From Pseudomonadota bacterium (GTDB lineage Bacteria > Pseudomonadota > Alphaproteobacteria > Rhizobiales > Beijerinckiaceae): a stretch of DNA of 64,000 nucleotides. The notes under the pieces are model-generated. The model searched no databases, was not told the DNA's origin, and was given only the letters and a program-made list of their open reading frames with translations. Numbering within the stretch: position 1 is the stretch's first letter; each line of letters starts with the position of its first letter. Positions 1-7,276 of the stretch are shown here, piece by piece. The position numbers and the translations under genes were made by a program. The stretch covers positions 310,001 through 374,000 of the forward strand of contig JAIUNR010000004.1 of NCBI GenBank assembly GCA_020161575.1. The letters are read 5' to 3'.

Positions 1-454
1 AGCCATCGCGAAAACGCATCTCACCCCGCTTGTGAAAGCGCTGCTCGATGCCGGTTGCGCGGTGCGCGGCGATGCGGCGACGCAGGCGGTCGATCCGCGC
101 GTGAGCCAAGCCAGCGATGAGGATTGGCGCACCGAATATCTCGATGCGATCATCGCCGTCAAAGTTGTGGCTGGGATCGAGGCGGCCCTCGCGCATATCG
201 CGCGCTATGGTTCGCACCATACCGATTGCATCATCACGGCGGATGAGGGCGCGGCTTCGCGTTTCCTCGCCGAGGTGGACAGCGCCATCGTGCTCCACAA
301 CGCCTCGACGCAATTCGCGGATGGCGGCGAATTCGGCTTTGGCGCCGAGATCGGCATCGCCACGGGGCGGATGCATGCGCGCGGGCCGGTGGGCGTGGAA
401 CAGCTCACCAGTTTCAAATATGTGGTGAGGGGCGAGGGAACGGTGCGGGGGTGA
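1..454 (+). CDS. proA: Glutamate-5-semialdehyde dehydrogenase, C-terminal part (runs off left edge)
   Basis: ProA reduces gamma-glutamyl phosphate to glutamate-5-semialdehyde with NADPH in proline biosynthesis (cytosol). Only the last ~150 codons are in the window; the reading frame is open to base 2, so the start lies upstream. The C-terminal family block is clear: HTDCIITAD, then [18 protein letters not shown] and [20 protein letters not shown], which is the usual ProA C-terminus. The next gene is nadD 70 bp downstream on the same strand; proA-nadD-rsfS is a common alphaproteobacterial order. Confidence 0.95.
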   Translation, partial: AIAKTHLTPLVKALLDAGCAVRGDAATQAVDPRVSQASDEDWRTEYLDAIIAVKVVAGIEAALAHIARYGSHHTDCIITADEGAASRFLAEVDSAIVLHNASTQFADGGEFGFGAEIGIATGRMHARGPVGVEQLTSFKYVVRGEGTVRG

Positions 455-524
455 ACAGTCCTTCGGGCAAGCGGGCAGACGAAAAGCCGACAAGGCACAT
501 TGTTTTCCCGGTTGCTTCATCGTT

Positions 525-1148
525 ATGTTCACCGCAATGAAGCGTCCTTCCCTCCCGCCGCTTGTTTCCGGTCTGCGCGTCGGTCTTTTCGGCGGCTCGT
601 TCAATCCGCCGCATGAAGGGCATATGCTTGTGGCGGAAACGGCGTTGCGCCGCCTTGGGCTCGACAGGCTGTGGTGGCTGGTGACGCCGGGCAATCCGCT
701 CAAGGATGTCTCCGGCCTGCCATCGCAGGAAGCGCGGATGGAAGCGTGCCGCGCGTTGATCGGCCATGAGCCGCGCATCCTCGTCACCGGCATCGAGCGC
801 GAGATCGGCACGCGTTATACGGCCGAGACGATCCGCTTCCTCAAGGCGCGCGCGCCGGCGGTGAATTTCGTCTGGATCATGGGGGCGGATAACCTCGTCG
901 CGTTCCATCGCTGGCAGGATTGGCGCTGGATCGTCGAGAATGTGCCGATCGCCATCATCGATCGGCCCGGCTCGACCCTGAAAGCGGCGGCAAGCACGGC
1001 GGCGCGCACCTATGCCGCCTATCGGATCGACGAGAGCGACGCGCCCAGGCTGGCTTCGCTGGCCGCCCCGCGCTGGATCTTCCTCCACGGGCCGCGCTCG
1101 AACCAATCTTCGACGAAGCTGCGCGCGGGATCGCTGAAATCGGGCTGA
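525..1148 (+). CDS. nadD: Nicotinate-nucleotide adenylyltransferase
   Basis: Transfers AMP from ATP to nicotinate mononucleotide, giving deamido-NAD in the NAD biosynthesis pathway. The protein is 207 aa, normal for NadD. The nucleotidyltransferase motif GGSFNPPHEGH (residues 23-33, HxGH catalytic signature) and the C-terminal SSTKLR motif (ISSTxxR type) are both present. An alternative ATG at 537 would remove four residues (MFTA) and place the start nearer the conserved core; either is possible. It follows proA and precedes a DUF1217 gene and rsfS, the usual alphaproteobacterial setting. Confidence 0.95.
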   Translation: MFTAMKRPSLPPLVSGLRVGLFGGSFNPPHEGHMLVAETALRRLGLDRLWWLVTPGNPLKDVSGLPSQEARMEACRALIGHEPRILVTGIEREIGTRYTAETIRFLKARAPAVNFVWIMGADNLVAFHRWQDWRWIVENVPIAIIDRPGSTLKAAASTAARTYAAYRIDESDAPRLASLAAPRWIFLHGPRSNQSSTKLRAGSLKSG

Positions 1149-1222
1149 TCGGGCCCCGCCATCACATAAAATTAACCAAATTCGTTAACAATCCGCCGGC
1201 ATGCCGATCAAGGATTGATACG

Positions 1223-1951
1223 ATGTTCTCCGTTGCCGGTGCCTTTCAGGGAATTTCGCTGTTCTCGCGCCTGACAAAGAAGGGCGGGGCCACCGATCAG
1301 AGCGCCCAGTTCGCGCGCCGCAAGGATGTGCAGGGCGAGGTTTCCTTCTTCCGCGAGAAGATCAAGACGATCAAGAATCCGCAGGAATTCCTCAATAATC
1401 CGCGGCTGATGCAATTCGCGCTGACCGCTTTCGGGCTTGGCGGCGAGAAGATCTCGAAGGCCAATCTCGACCGCGCCATGATGACGGATGGCGCGAACCT
1501 GAATTCCGGGATCGATCCGCGCGTGCGCGACATGATCACGGGCTTCGACTTCTTCCGCAGCGGCGTCGAGAAACTCTCCGATCCCGCTTTTGTCGACAAG
1601 GTTGTCCGGCAATATGTCGAGAACGGCGCGGAAAAGAACGCCGCGAATGGCAGCACCGATGTCGCGAACGCGCTCTATTTCCGGCGCAGGGCGGCGAGCA
1701 TCACCAATGTTTCCGAGATCGTGGCCGATCCGGCCCTGTTACAGGTGGCGGTCGATTCGCTCGGCATGTCCGGCGAAGCGGTCAAGAAAATGAGCCTGCC
1801 GCAGATCCATGCCGCGATCGCGAAGGGCGTGGACGTGAGCAAGCTCAAGGATCAGGCCTTCGTCGATTCCTTCATCAAGCGCGGGTTGGTGCGCAAGGAG
1901 ATGGCGGAGTTTCGTGCCTCGCGGAACAGCCTCGTCGATTTCCTCGCCTGA
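1223..1951 (+). CDS. DUF1217 family protein (flagellum-associated family)
   Basis: A 242-aa protein starting at ATG 1223; the frame is open further upstream to 920, but that overlaps nadD, so the internal ATG is chosen. It is rich in charged helices with a repeated pattern of short helical units (FFREKIKTIKNPQEFLNN near residue 40, later DPAFVDKVV and DPALLQVAVDSLG), which is the look of DUF1217 proteins. Family members in alphaproteobacteria are often encoded in flagellar regions (established knowledge), but no flagellar gene is present here. No signal peptide or membrane segment is seen. The upstream spacer holds two TTAA tetranucleotides nine bases apart. Confidence 0.7.
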   Translation: MFSVAGAFQGISLFSRLTKKGGATDQSAQFARRKDVQGEVSFFREKIKTIKNPQEFLNNPRLMQFALTAFGLGGEKISKANLDRAMMTDGANLNSGIDPRVRDMITGFDFFRSGVEKLSDPAFVDKVVRQYVENGAEKNAANGSTDVANALYFRRRAASITNVSEIVADPALLQVAVDSLGMSGEAVKKMSLPQIHAAIAKGVDVSKLKDQAFVDSFIKRGLVRKEMAEFRASRNSLVDFLA

Positions 1952-2173
1952 TTGCAACGCCCTCATTTCTGGAAAAAATGCCCATTTTGGGCTTGCGGCG
2001 TCATGATTTGGTCGCATCCGGGTGAAATTTGTTAACCGGAGAGGGTTACCCTTCGTTAAGGTTCGGGCGGGACCTCGGACCTGGACGAAGAACCTGATGC
2101 ATGTTTCGCATTTGGCGTTTCGCGAGGATCGCGATAATCCTGATCCCGCTGCGCAACCATAGGGAAAGCGACA

Positions 2174-2644
2174 CTGATCACGACGCACACGTCCGGCGCT
2201 GCCAAGCCGCAGCCCGCTGCCAGTCAGGGCGCCGACGCGCCGGCCACTGGCCCGCTTGTCGAGGCGATCCTGTCCGTACTGGACGACGCCAAGGCCGAAG
2301 ATATCACCTCCCTCGATCTGGCCGGCAAGACCTCGATCGCCGATGCGATGATCATCGCGTCCGGTCGTTCGGATCGTCATGTCGGCGCGATCGCCGAGCG
2401 GATCGTTTCCGCGCTCAAGGAGCAGGGGCACCCGACGCCGCGCGTCGAGGGCATGCCTGTCTGCGACTGGGTGCTGATCGATGCGGGGGATGCCATCATT
2501 CATCTCTTCCGACCGGAAGTGAGGGGGTTCTACAACCTCGAGAAACTCTGGGGCATCGGTCGCCCGCAGGAGGCGGCGCCCGAGGAAAAGCCCGCCAAGC
2601 CCGCCCGCCCGCGCGTGGTGCGGACCCGCGCCAAGGCCGAATAG
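2174..2644 (+). CDS. rsfS: Ribosome silencing factor RsfS, apparent CTG start
   Basis: RsfS (Iojap/DUF143) binds ribosomal protein uL14 and blocks subunit joining in starved cells. The domain runs from about LVEAILSVLDD through KTSIADAMIIASGRSDRH, RVEGMPVCDWVLIDAGD and IHLFRPEVRGFYNLEKLW, all family hallmarks, followed by a basic Pro/Ala-rich tail. The first in-frame ATG (2348) lies inside the conserved domain, so it cannot be the true start. The frame is closed by TGA at 2141, and no ATG, GTG or TTG lies between. CTG at 2174, preceded by an AGGGAAAG Shine-Dalgarno-like stretch (2161-2168), gives 156 aa and is my choice. A sequencing error near the start is the alternative. rlmH starts 7 bp downstream, the usual rsfS-rlmH pair. 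Confidence 0.88.
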   Translation: MITTHTSGAAKPQPAASQGADAPATGPLVEAILSVLDDAKAEDITSLDLAGKTSIADAMIIASGRSDRHVGAIAERIVSALKEQGHPTPRVEGMPVCDWVLIDAGDAIIHLFRPEVRGFYNLEKLWGIGRPQEAAPEEKPAKPARPRVVRTRAKAE

Positions 2645-2651
2645 GCCCAGG

Positions 2652-3134
2652 GTGAAGCTCGATGTGATCGCGGTCGGCCGGCTCAAGGCCGGGCCGGAGC
2701 GCGAGCTTGTCGCGCGCTATGCGGAAAGGCTCGGCGGCATGGGCCGCGCGCTGGGGCTTTCCGGGCCGCGCCTTGTCGAGCTTGCCGAAAGCGCGGCCCG
2801 CCGCGATCTCGGCCGCAAGAACGAGGAAGGCACGGCGATCCTGCGCGAAGTGCCGGACACGCACCGCCTCATCCTGCTCGATGAAGGCGGAAGCAATCTC
2901 GACAGCGCCGGTTTTGCGCGGATACTGGGCGAGTGGCGCGATTCGGGCGTCACCGGGGTCAGTTTCGCCATTGGCGGGGCGGATGGGCTGGCGCCGGTTC
3001 TGAAGGAGCGGGCCGCCCTTGTCCTTTCCTTCGGAAAGATGACGATGCCGCATCAGATCGTCCGGGCGCTGGTGCTGGAACAGCTCTATCGCGCCGCGAC
3101 AATTCTCGCGGGGCATCCCTATCATCGGGCGTGA
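2652..3134 (+). CDS. rlmH: 23S rRNA (pseudouridine1915-N3)-methyltransferase RlmH
   Basis: SPOUT-family methyltransferase that N3-methylates pseudouridine 1915 in helix 69 of 23S rRNA using SAM. Length is 160 aa, typical. Visible signatures are LILLDEGG (residues 72-79), FAIGGADG (SAM-binding trefoil knot loop), LSFGKMTMPHQIVRALVLEQ and the C-terminal HPYHR that closes the family. The start is GTG, 7 bp after rsfS. Its TGA overlaps a possible GTG start of the next gene, suggesting translational coupling. Confidence 0.96.
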   Translation: MKLDVIAVGRLKAGPERELVARYAERLGGMGRALGLSGPRLVELAESAARRDLGRKNEEGTAILREVPDTHRLILLDEGGSNLDSAGFARILGEWRDSGVTGVSFAIGGADGLAPVLKERAALVLSFGKMTMPHQIVRALVLEQLYRAATILAGHPYHRA

Positions 3135-3151
3135 AGGAAGTCGGAGCGGAA

Positions 3152-4477
3152 ATGGCGCCGAGGACGCGAACAGCAGGAAGATGCGCGGCCCGGGCGCTGG
3201 CTGCCGCCGTTTCCGCCCTGCTGGTTCCGCTGGCTTTCGCGCAGGGGCCGGCTGGCGAGACCCGTCCCCCGCTTCCCGAGAAGGAAACACTGCGCGGCAT
3301 CGAGACCGAGATCGAGAAATCGGGGTTCGAGCAGCGCCGTCTGACCTTCGAGATCGAGAATCTCTCCACCGAGGCGCAGAGCCTGCGCGCCAATCTCATC
3401 GAAACCGCGCGCAAGCTGCGCGAGGCCGAGGACAAGGCCGCGACCGAGGAGGAGAAACTCGCCGGGCTGGTGAAGCAGGAAGCGGCCTTGCGCCGTTCGC
3501 TGCAATCACGCGAGCGGGTTCTGGCGGAAGTGCTCGCCGCGATGCAGCGAATCGGCCGAAAGCCGCCGCCCGCCCTGCTGGTCGCGCCCGAGGATGTACT
3601 CTCCGCCATGCGCGCCGCGATCCTGCTGGGGGCAGTCCTCCCCGATATGCGCGACGAGGCGATGATCCTTGTGGCGGATCTGAAGACGCTTTCGGATCTG
3701 CGCCGGCAGAATCAGGCCGTGACGGAGGCGTTGCGTCAGGAGCGCGACCGGATCGCCGGCGAGCGGGGTCGCCTTGCCTCGCTGGTGGAGGCACGCCAGG
3801 GCCAGATCTCGCTGTCAAAAGAGCAGCTTGAACAGGAGCGCCAGCGCGTGGCGGCGCTGGCGCGCGATGCCCGCTCCCTGCGCGATCTCATCGCCAGAAG
3901 CGAGAACGAGATCGTCGGCAATGCGCGGGCGGCGGAGATCGCCCGCCGGGCTCCGGCGCCCGCCCGGAGCGGAACGCAGCTTGCGGCGCTGCGTCCCGAG
4001 GCGGCACGGCTTCAACCGCGGCAGCCATTTCAGGATCGGAGGGGCCAATTGCCGCTGCCGGTTTCCGGCGCGCTCGCCAGGCTTTTCGGGCAGAGCGATG
4101 GCATGGGCGGGGTCGAGCGCGGCGTCACGATTTCGTCCAATCCGGGTGCTGTTGTCACCGCGCCGGCGGATGGCTGGGTCCATTTTGCGGGTGCCTATCG
4201 TGGTTACGGCCATCTCTTGATCATCAATGCCGGTGGGGGCTACCATATCGTGCTTGCAGGCATGGAGCGGCTCTCGATCGAGACAGGGCAATTCGTGCTG
4301 GCGGGCGAGCCGGTCGGGTTTCTTGGTGGCGCGGCGCCATCAAATCCCGGTGTTCCGGCGCCGACAGCCCTTGGCGGGGCGCGTCCGGCGCTTTATGTCG
4401 AATTCAGGAAAGAGGGCTCGCCGGTCGATCCCTCGCCCTGGTGGTCTCTCAACATTGCCGAAAAGGCTCGCGGATAA
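3152..4477 (+). CDS. EnvC-type murein hydrolase activator (degenerate LytM/M23)
   Basis: Periplasmic coiled-coil protein that in the EnvC family activates amidases for septal peptidoglycan splitting. The 441-aa product has a signal peptide (hydrophobic residues ~14-29, cleavage after AFA near 30), a long coiled coil (about 45-280), then a LytM/M23 fold at ~325-435. The LytM zinc ligands look lost: the usual GYHTxYAHL is GYHIVLAGM and the final HxH-type strand reads LYVEFRKEGSPVDP, as in non-catalytic EnvC activators. ATG 3152 with GGAG at 3143 is preferred; GTG 3131 overlapping the rlmH stop is an alternative. The stop overlaps the ctpA start by one base (TAATG). Confidence 0.88.
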   Translation: MAPRTRTAGRCAARALAAAVSALLVPLAFAQGPAGETRPPLPEKETLRGIETEIEKSGFEQRRLTFEIENLSTEAQSLRANLIETARKLREAEDKAATEEEKLAGLVKQEAALRRSLQSRERVLAEVLAAMQRIGRKPPPALLVAPEDVLSAMRAAILLGAVLPDMRDEAMILVADLKTLSDLRRQNQAVTEALRQERDRIAGERGRLASLVEARQGQISLSKEQLEQERQRVAALARDARSLRDLIARSENEIVGNARAAEIARRAPAPARSGTQLAALRPEAARLQPRQPFQDRRGQLPLPVSGALARLFGQSDGMGGVERGVTISSNPGAVVTAPADGWVHFAGAYRGYGHLLIINAGGGYHIVLAGMERLSIETGQFVLAGEPVGFLGGAAPSNPGVPAPTALGGARPALYVEFRKEGSPVDPSPWWSLNIAEKARG

Positions 4478-5841
4478 TGCGCAAGATCCCTCTCTTTCTT
4501 TCCGGTGTCGCCATGGGCGCGGTCGCGCTCGTCGCGATTGACGAAATGCGGATGGCGGCGGGCGCGAATGCGGCCTCCTCCGATACCTATCGCCGGCTGA
4601 CCTTGTTCGGCGATGTTTTCGACAAGATCCGACAGGATTACGTCGATAAACCCGATGAGGCCAAGCTGATCGAAAGCGCGATCAACGGCATGGTGACCTC
4701 GCTCGATCCGCATTCGAGCTTCCTCGACCAGAAATCCAACCAGGAGATGCAGCAGCAGACCCGCGGCGAGTTCGGCGGGCTCGGCATCGAGGTGCAGATG
4801 GAGGATGGGCTGGTCAAGGTCGTCACGCCCTTCGACGAATCACCCGCGCACAAGGCGGGCGTTCTCGCCAACGATCTCGTGACGCATATCGACGGTGATC
4901 AGGTTCAGGGGCTGACCCTTTCGCAGGCGGTCGAGAAGATGAAGGGGCCGAAAGGCACCAAGGTCAAACTCAAGCTGCTGCGCAACAAGAAGGACACGGT
5001 CGAGGTCGAGATCACCCGCGACACGATCCGCCCGCCGGTGGTGCGCGCGCAGAAGGAGGGCGAGAGCGTCGGTTATCTGCGCATCGGCTCCTTCAATGAG
5101 CAGACCTTCGAGGGACTGAAGAAGGAAGTCGACAGGCTCACCGCCGAGATCGGCAAGGACAAGCTCAAGGGCTTCGTGCTCGATCTTCGCAACAATCCCG
5201 GTGGGTTGCTTGATCAGGCGATCTACGTCGCCGATGCTTTCCTCGAAAACGGCGAGATCGTCTCGACGCGCGGCAAGAGCGCGGAGCAGACCAATCGCGC
5301 GCTGGCGCGCCCCGGCGATATTACCGGCGGCAAGCCGGTCGTTGTGCTGATCAATGGCGGTTCCGCCTCGGCCTCGGAGATCGTCGCCGGCGCGCTGCAG
5401 GATCAGGAGCGCGCGACGATCGTCGGCTCGCGTTCCTTCGGCAAGGGTTCGGTGCAGTCGATCTTCCAGCTCAGGGGCAATTACGCGCTCAAGCTCACCA
5501 CGCAGCTCTACTACACGCCGTCCGGCCGCTCGATCCAGGGCAAGGGCATCACGCCCGATATCGCCGTTCTTCAGGACATCCCGGATGAATTGAAGGGCAA
5601 GGACGAGATCAAGGGCGAAGCCTCGATCCGCGGCCATATCAAGGTCAACGAGGAAGAACAGCAGGGTGGCTCCTCCGGCTATGTTCCGGCGGACCGTACG
5701 AAAGACAAGCAGTTGATCTGGGCCGTGAAATTCCTCAACGGCGAGGTTTCCAAGGCCAATCCGGGCGAAGGCGCCACGGTGCCGCCGCGCCCGGCCAAGC
5801 CGGAAGCCAAGGCGGCGAATGCCGAGAAGCCGAAGAACTGA
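4477..5841 (+). CDS. ctpA: C-terminal processing protease CtpA (S41 family)
   Basis: Periplasmic serine protease that trims or degrades C-termini of envelope proteins. The 454-aa product has an N-terminal hydrophobic segment (residues 4-21), a PDZ domain at ~85-165 (GLGIEVQMEDG onward) and the S41 core. The nucleophile motif GGSASASEIVAGALQD and the general-base lysine in SFGKGSVQ form the Ser-Lys dyad. The C-terminus is low complexity (Pro, Ala, Lys). The start overlaps the envC stop (TAATG), so the two are co-translated, and this envC-ctpA pairing is common in alphaproteobacteria. A Rho-independent terminator follows directly. Confidence 0.95.
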   Translation: MRKIPLFLSGVAMGAVALVAIDEMRMAAGANAASSDTYRRLTLFGDVFDKIRQDYVDKPDEAKLIESAINGMVTSLDPHSSFLDQKSNQEMQQQTRGEFGGLGIEVQMEDGLVKVVTPFDESPAHKAGVLANDLVTHIDGDQVQGLTLSQAVEKMKGPKGTKVKLKLLRNKKDTVEVEITRDTIRPPVVRAQKEGESVGYLRIGSFNEQTFEGLKKEVDRLTAEIGKDKLKGFVLDLRNNPGGLLDQAIYVADAFLENGEIVSTRGKSAEQTNRALARPGDITGGKPVVVLINGGSASASEIVAGALQDQERATIVGSRSFGKGSVQSIFQLRGNYALKLTTQLYYTPSGRSIQGKGITPDIAVLQDIPDELKGKDEIKGEASIRGHIKVNEEEQQGGSSGYVPADRTKDKQLIWAVKFLNGEVSKANPGEGATVPPRPAKPEAKAANAEKPKN

Positions 5842-5862
5842 GATTTCCGTGCCTGCAAGATG

Positions 5863-5894
5863 GAGCCGCCTTCCCCCGGGGAGGCGGCTTTTTC
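5863..5894 (+). terminator. Rho-independent terminator after ctpA
   Basis: GCCGCC (5865-5870) pairs with GGCGGC (5883-5888), extended by inner CCCC/GGGG pairs, and is followed by TTTTT at 5889-5893. It sits between the convergent ctpA and merR genes, its T run reaching the merR stop codon. Read leftward the hairpin lacks a T tract, so it mainly serves ctpA. Confidence 0.85.
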
Positions 5895-6318
5895 ATGCGT
5901 GCTGATCGTGCAGGCACTGGTCATGATCGGCGAGGACGCTGATCACGCGGCAATCGCAGATGCGGCCATGGCCGCATTCGCGGACCATGCGTTCGAGTTC
6001 CTCGCGCAATGCGGTGAGGCGTTCAATCCGCGAGTTGATCGCCAGGAGATGCTTGCGGGCGATGCTGTCCGCCTCATGGCATGAGGCCTGCGGCTCCTGC
6101 GCGATCGCCAGCAGGGAGCGGATATCGTCGATCTCGAATCCGAGATCGCGGGCATGGCGGATAAAGCTCAACCGCTTGCGCTCGGCCTCGCCGTAAAGCC
6201 GCCGGTTGCTCGGCGTGCGCGGCGCTTCGGGCATCAGCCCGATCTGCTCGTAAAAGCGGATGGTCGGCACTTTCACGCCGGTTTCGCGCGCGAGATCCCC
6301 GATCGTCAGGTCCTGCAT
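5893..6318 (-). CDS. MerR-family metal-responsive regulator (ZntR/CadR-like)
   Basis: A 141-aa MerR regulator. The winged HTH is at the N-terminus (LTIGDLARETGVKVPTIRFY, residues 4-23), then GLMPEAPRTPSNRRLYG, a dimerisation helix and a C-terminal metal loop. Cysteines at about 80, 115, 121, 123 and 135 match the ZntR-like layout (a Cys near 79 plus a C-terminal Cys/His loop), so Zn, Cd, Pb or Co is expected rather than Hg or Cu. It is divergent from the CDF exporter gene, and a 7-1-7 dyad in the shared 67-bp spacer is the probable operator. Metal identity is inferred. Confidence 0.9.
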   Translation of the reverse strand: MQDLTIGDLARETGVKVPTIRFYEQIGLMPEAPRTPSNRRLYGEAERKRLSFIRHARDLGFEIDDIRSLLAIAQEPQASCHEADSIARKHLLAINSRIERLTALREELERMVRECGHGRICDCRVISVLADHDQCLHDQHA

Positions 6319-6325
6319 TTTTCTC

Positions 6326-6356
6326 TTGATCCTCTAGTGACTGGAGAATGTATCGC
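6326..6356 (+). promoter_or_regulatory. MerR-type promoter/operator of the CDF gene
   Basis: -35 TTGATC (6326-6331) and -10-like TATCGC (6351-6356) are separated by 19 bp, the over-long spacer typical of MerR-activated promoters. The spacer carries the dyad CTCTAGT (6332-6338) / ACTGGAG (6340-6346), with one mismatch around a single central base. This is the standard architecture for metal-induced untwisting. Confidence 0.75.
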
Positions 6357-6385
6357 GAAAGCCGGACCCCGAAAAGGAGCAGATC

Positions 6386-7138
6386 ATGCCGGTTGAAGAC
6401 GAAAACGCCCATTCCCATGCCGCCTGCAATAGCAGGGGAGATCATCCGCACGGGCATGATCATGGAGGAAAAAGCCTGGGCGCCTGCGGCTGCCATGCGG
6501 GCGCGGCCACGTTCGAGGGGCTGGACCCGCGCTACAAGGCCATTCTCTGGCTGGTGATCGTGATCAACGCGGCGATGTTCGTCACCGAGATCGTGGCGGG
6601 GCGGATCGCGGGATCGCAGGCGCTGATGGCCGACGCCCTCGATTTTCTCGGTGATACGCTCACTTATGGCCTCAGCCTTGCCGTGATCGGCATGAGCCTG
6701 CGGGTGCGCTCGGGTGCGGCGATGCTGAAAGGCATCTCGCTCACGCTGATGGGCCTCTGGGTGTTCGGCTCGACAGCCTACCAGCTTCTTGTGCTTGGCC
6801 TGCCGCGCGCCGAGATTATGGGCGTGATCGGATTTCTCGCGCTTGCCGCCAATCTCGCCAGCGTGCTGCTTCTCGTCCGCTATAAGGACGGCGACGCGAA
6901 TGTCCGCTCGGTCTGGCTCTGCTCGCGCAATGATGCGATCGGAAACGTGATTGTCATGATCGCCGCGCTCGGGGTCTGGAGCACGAATACCGCCTGGCCT
7001 GATCTTGCGGTGGCAGCAATCATGGCCGGTCTTTTCCTCAATTCCTCCTTTCTTATCCTGCGTCAGGCCTGGGGCGAGTGGAAAAGCGGCGAGGATCGCG
7101 GTGCGCTGCTCAACCACGGGCATGACCATGCGCATTGA
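6386..7138 (+). CDS. CDF-family cation efflux transporter, short form
   Basis: Predicted divalent-metal/proton antiporter of the inner membrane. The 250-aa product has His/Cys-rich ends (HGHDHGG near residue 23, CGCH near 35, HGHDHAH at the C-terminus) and six hydrophobic segments from ~53 to 228. The TM2 site reads ADALDFLGD (Asp 83, 86, 90) and the TM5 site RNDAIGN (Asn182/Asp183/Asn187). The ~80-residue cytoplasmic C-terminal domain of YiiP/CzcD is absent, so this is a short CDF. It is divergent from the MerR gene, whose operator overlaps its promoter. Zn/Cd/Co export is inferred. Confidence 0.88.
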   Translation: MPVEDENAHSHAACNSRGDHPHGHDHGGKSLGACGCHAGAATFEGLDPRYKAILWLVIVINAAMFVTEIVAGRIAGSQALMADALDFLGDTLTYGLSLAVIGMSLRVRSGAAMLKGISLTLMGLWVFGSTAYQLLVLGLPRAEIMGVIGFLALAANLASVLLLVRYKDGDANVRSVWLCSRNDAIGNVIVMIAALGVWSTNTAWPDLAVAAIMAGLFLNSSFLILRQAWGEWKSGEDRGALLNHGHDHAH

Positions 7139-7192
7139 CCCGCACGGGGCCTTGAAAAATAGCCTCGCCGGCCAGCATCGGAAGGGTTGTGC

Positions 7193-7207
7193 TTAATCCT
7201 TGGTTAA
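7193..7207 (+). promoter_or_regulatory. Perfect CtrA-like box (TTAA-N7-TTAA)
   Basis: TTAA at 7193-7196 and TTAA at 7204-7207 are separated by exactly seven bases, the full CtrA consensus known from Caulobacter and rhizobia. It lies 70 bp before the yibQ-like start. It is the only perfect match I found by eye in the window. Confidence 0.55.
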
Positions 7208-7276
7208 CCACCCCTCTTTACGGTTTCGTATGGAATTCCGCCTTCAAAGGCGGCCGGCCAGCGAGGATTGCGGCGG

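Noticed and set aside
1172-1193. TTAA pair upstream of the DUF1217 gene as a CtrA box
   Set aside because: The two TTAA tetramers are nine, not seven, bases apart.
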